From Planctomycetota bacterium (lineage in GTDB: Bacteria > Planctomycetota > Phycisphaerae > WQYP01 > JAJZKY01), in NCBI GenBank assembly GCA_021803885.1, contig JAJZKY010000205.1, positions 1-7,576 of the forward strand: a stretch of 7,576 bases of DNA, given 5' to 3'. Below, piece by piece: positions 7,044 to 7,576 of the stretch; position 1 is the first letter of the stretch, and each line of letters starts with the position of its first letter. The translations under genes and the position numbers were made by a program. The notes beneath the pieces are model-generated. The model was not told where the DNA came from. It saw nothing but the letters and a program-made list of their open reading frames with translations, and ran no database searches.

Positions 7044-7540
7044 CGCTCAGCCTTCCTCTATCCATTTTCCTTCATTTGAGCTAGGGAGGAAGTCTCCTCC
7101 GTCGCTTCAGCCGTGTGCCAATCTTAGCTAATACCTTTAGCAGGCCCTGTCCTGCTCGCACGCTGCCCCAACACTCGCACACGAATATCAGACAGAGTTG
7201 GTTTCCTCGATAGTTTTCTCTGCCTGTTCTTTGTACTGTGAGGCTAGAACCAGTCTCATGATTCCTCCGGTTTGTAATTTGTTGCGGTCTGAAATGTCTC
7301 TGACGTCTCCGCGCGGCTTGAATGGAAGGGCGGTGGTTGTTGGTTCAGCCGGTACTGCGGCATGCTTCGCTTGGTGTGCGGCGGGTCGTCCCTGGTATGA
7401 CACGCGCACGGTACTGAATGGTGTGCTGAGCGTGCTGCGACCTAGCGCGGCGGCGCAATCAACAGCCATCAGAACAGCCACCAAACAATTTTGGCCTCTC
7501 ATTTTCGAGAGGCCAAGTTCATATAAGTCTTTTATTTCGT
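7044..7540. other. Gene-poor stretch between cassette and tRNA
   Basis: About 500 bases without a gene I trust. Close to the cassette it holds the ribosome site for the GTG start, a hairpin GGAGGA-AGTC-TCCTCC (7086-7101), an 8-base palindrome TTAGCTAA (7124-7131) and an inverted pair AGCAGG/CCTGCT (7139-7156). These sit where the cassette promoter and any operator should be, but no convincing -35/-10 pair can be fixed. On the minus strand a 104-codon frame runs 7502 to 7188 with no ribosome site. Inside it, an ATG at 7257-7259 with GGAGGA just upstream opens a 23-codon frame ending at 7188; a leader or small peptide is possible but unproven. Confidence 0.4.
7491..7516 (-). terminator. Hairpin downstream of the tRNA, likely terminator
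   Basis: TTGGCCTCTC at 7491-7500 pairs perfectly with GAGAGGCCAA at 7507-7516 around a six-base loop. Read on the minus strand it begins 25 bases after the tRNA CCA end and is followed by AATTGTTTGG, a modest U-containing tail. This fits a tRNA transcript terminator, though the tail is weak. Confidence 0.45.
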
Positions 7541-7576
7541 TGGTGCCCGGAGGGGGACTTGAACCCCCACGGCCTT
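7541..7576 (-). tRNA. 3' end of a tRNA, probably tRNA-Leu (partial)
   Basis: Read on the minus strand the edge shows the end of a variable arm (AAGGCCGT), then a five-pair T stem of G and C (7564-7568 with 7552-7556) around the canonical loop TTCAAGT, the 3' acceptor strand TCCGGGC (7545-7551), discriminator A and an encoded CCA (7541-7543). A long variable arm and a TCCGGGC acceptor half are typical of leucine tRNAs (5' half GCCCGGA). The anticodon and 5' half lie outside the window, so the amino acid is inferred. tRNA 3' ends are common integration sites for islands, and this one faces the cassette. Confidence 0.85.

Noticed and set aside
7188..7502. 104-codon minus-strand frame with a hydrophobic start
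   Set aside because: Its ATG lies in the loop of the tRNA-distal hairpin, it has no ribosome site, and the protein has no recognisable domain.
7258..7576. Plus-strand frame open from 7258 to the window edge
   Set aside because: It runs antisense through the tRNA and its terminator hairpin, so it is almost certainly non-coding.
1..7576. CRISPR array or insertion sequence
   Set aside because: No regularly spaced direct repeats and no transposase gene were seen.

Overview
The window looks like a slice of a bacterial genomic or defence island. The chromosome has moderately high G+C, with ordinary bacterial start and stop codons and Shine-Dalgarno sites. The N-terminal half of the integrase reminds me of integrases common in Acidobacteriota (Terriglobia), but that is recollection and the host call is weak. 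There are no ribosomal or other housekeeping protein genes. The only core-genome element is the 3' end of a tRNA, probably tRNA-Leu, on the minus strand at the right edge.

Layout, left to right. (1) 1-2496, minus strand: type I restriction-modification genes. hsdM (701 aa) overlaps by 4 nt the start of hsdS, which runs off the left edge. No hsdR is in view. (2) 2497-2744: a divergent control region between hsdM and the integrase. It holds a perfect 22-bp palindrome with an extra half-site two helical turns away. (3) 2745-3755, plus strand: a tyrosine recombinase with a complete catalytic set. (4) 3756-3956: a non-coding gap with a roughly 134-nt nested inverted repeat, then a strong terminator hairpin whose loop contains the stop codon of the convergent gene. 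(5) 3957-7043, minus strand: three genes transcribed leftward. In transcription order they are a DUF6602-like protein with PD-(D/E)XK nuclease-type residues (260 aa, GTG start), a 482-aa protein with a C-terminal Apea-like HEPN domain, and a 250-aa TIGR02391/Hypoth_Ymh protein with an RN-x3-H HEPN-type motif. (6) 7044-7540: about 500 bp without a convincing gene, ending in a hairpin downstream of the tRNA. (7) 7541-7576: tRNA 3' end.

How it may fit together: HsdM and HsdS would methylate, and with an unseen HsdR restrict, DNA by sequence. The nuclease-like, HEPN and HEPN-like genes form a compact set that resembles an anti-phage cassette: a DNA-cleaving type fold followed by two candidate RNases. 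The integrase and tRNA are the expected mobility marks of such an island. No function of the three-gene cassette is proven by the sequence. It is the best candidate in this window for an undescribed system.
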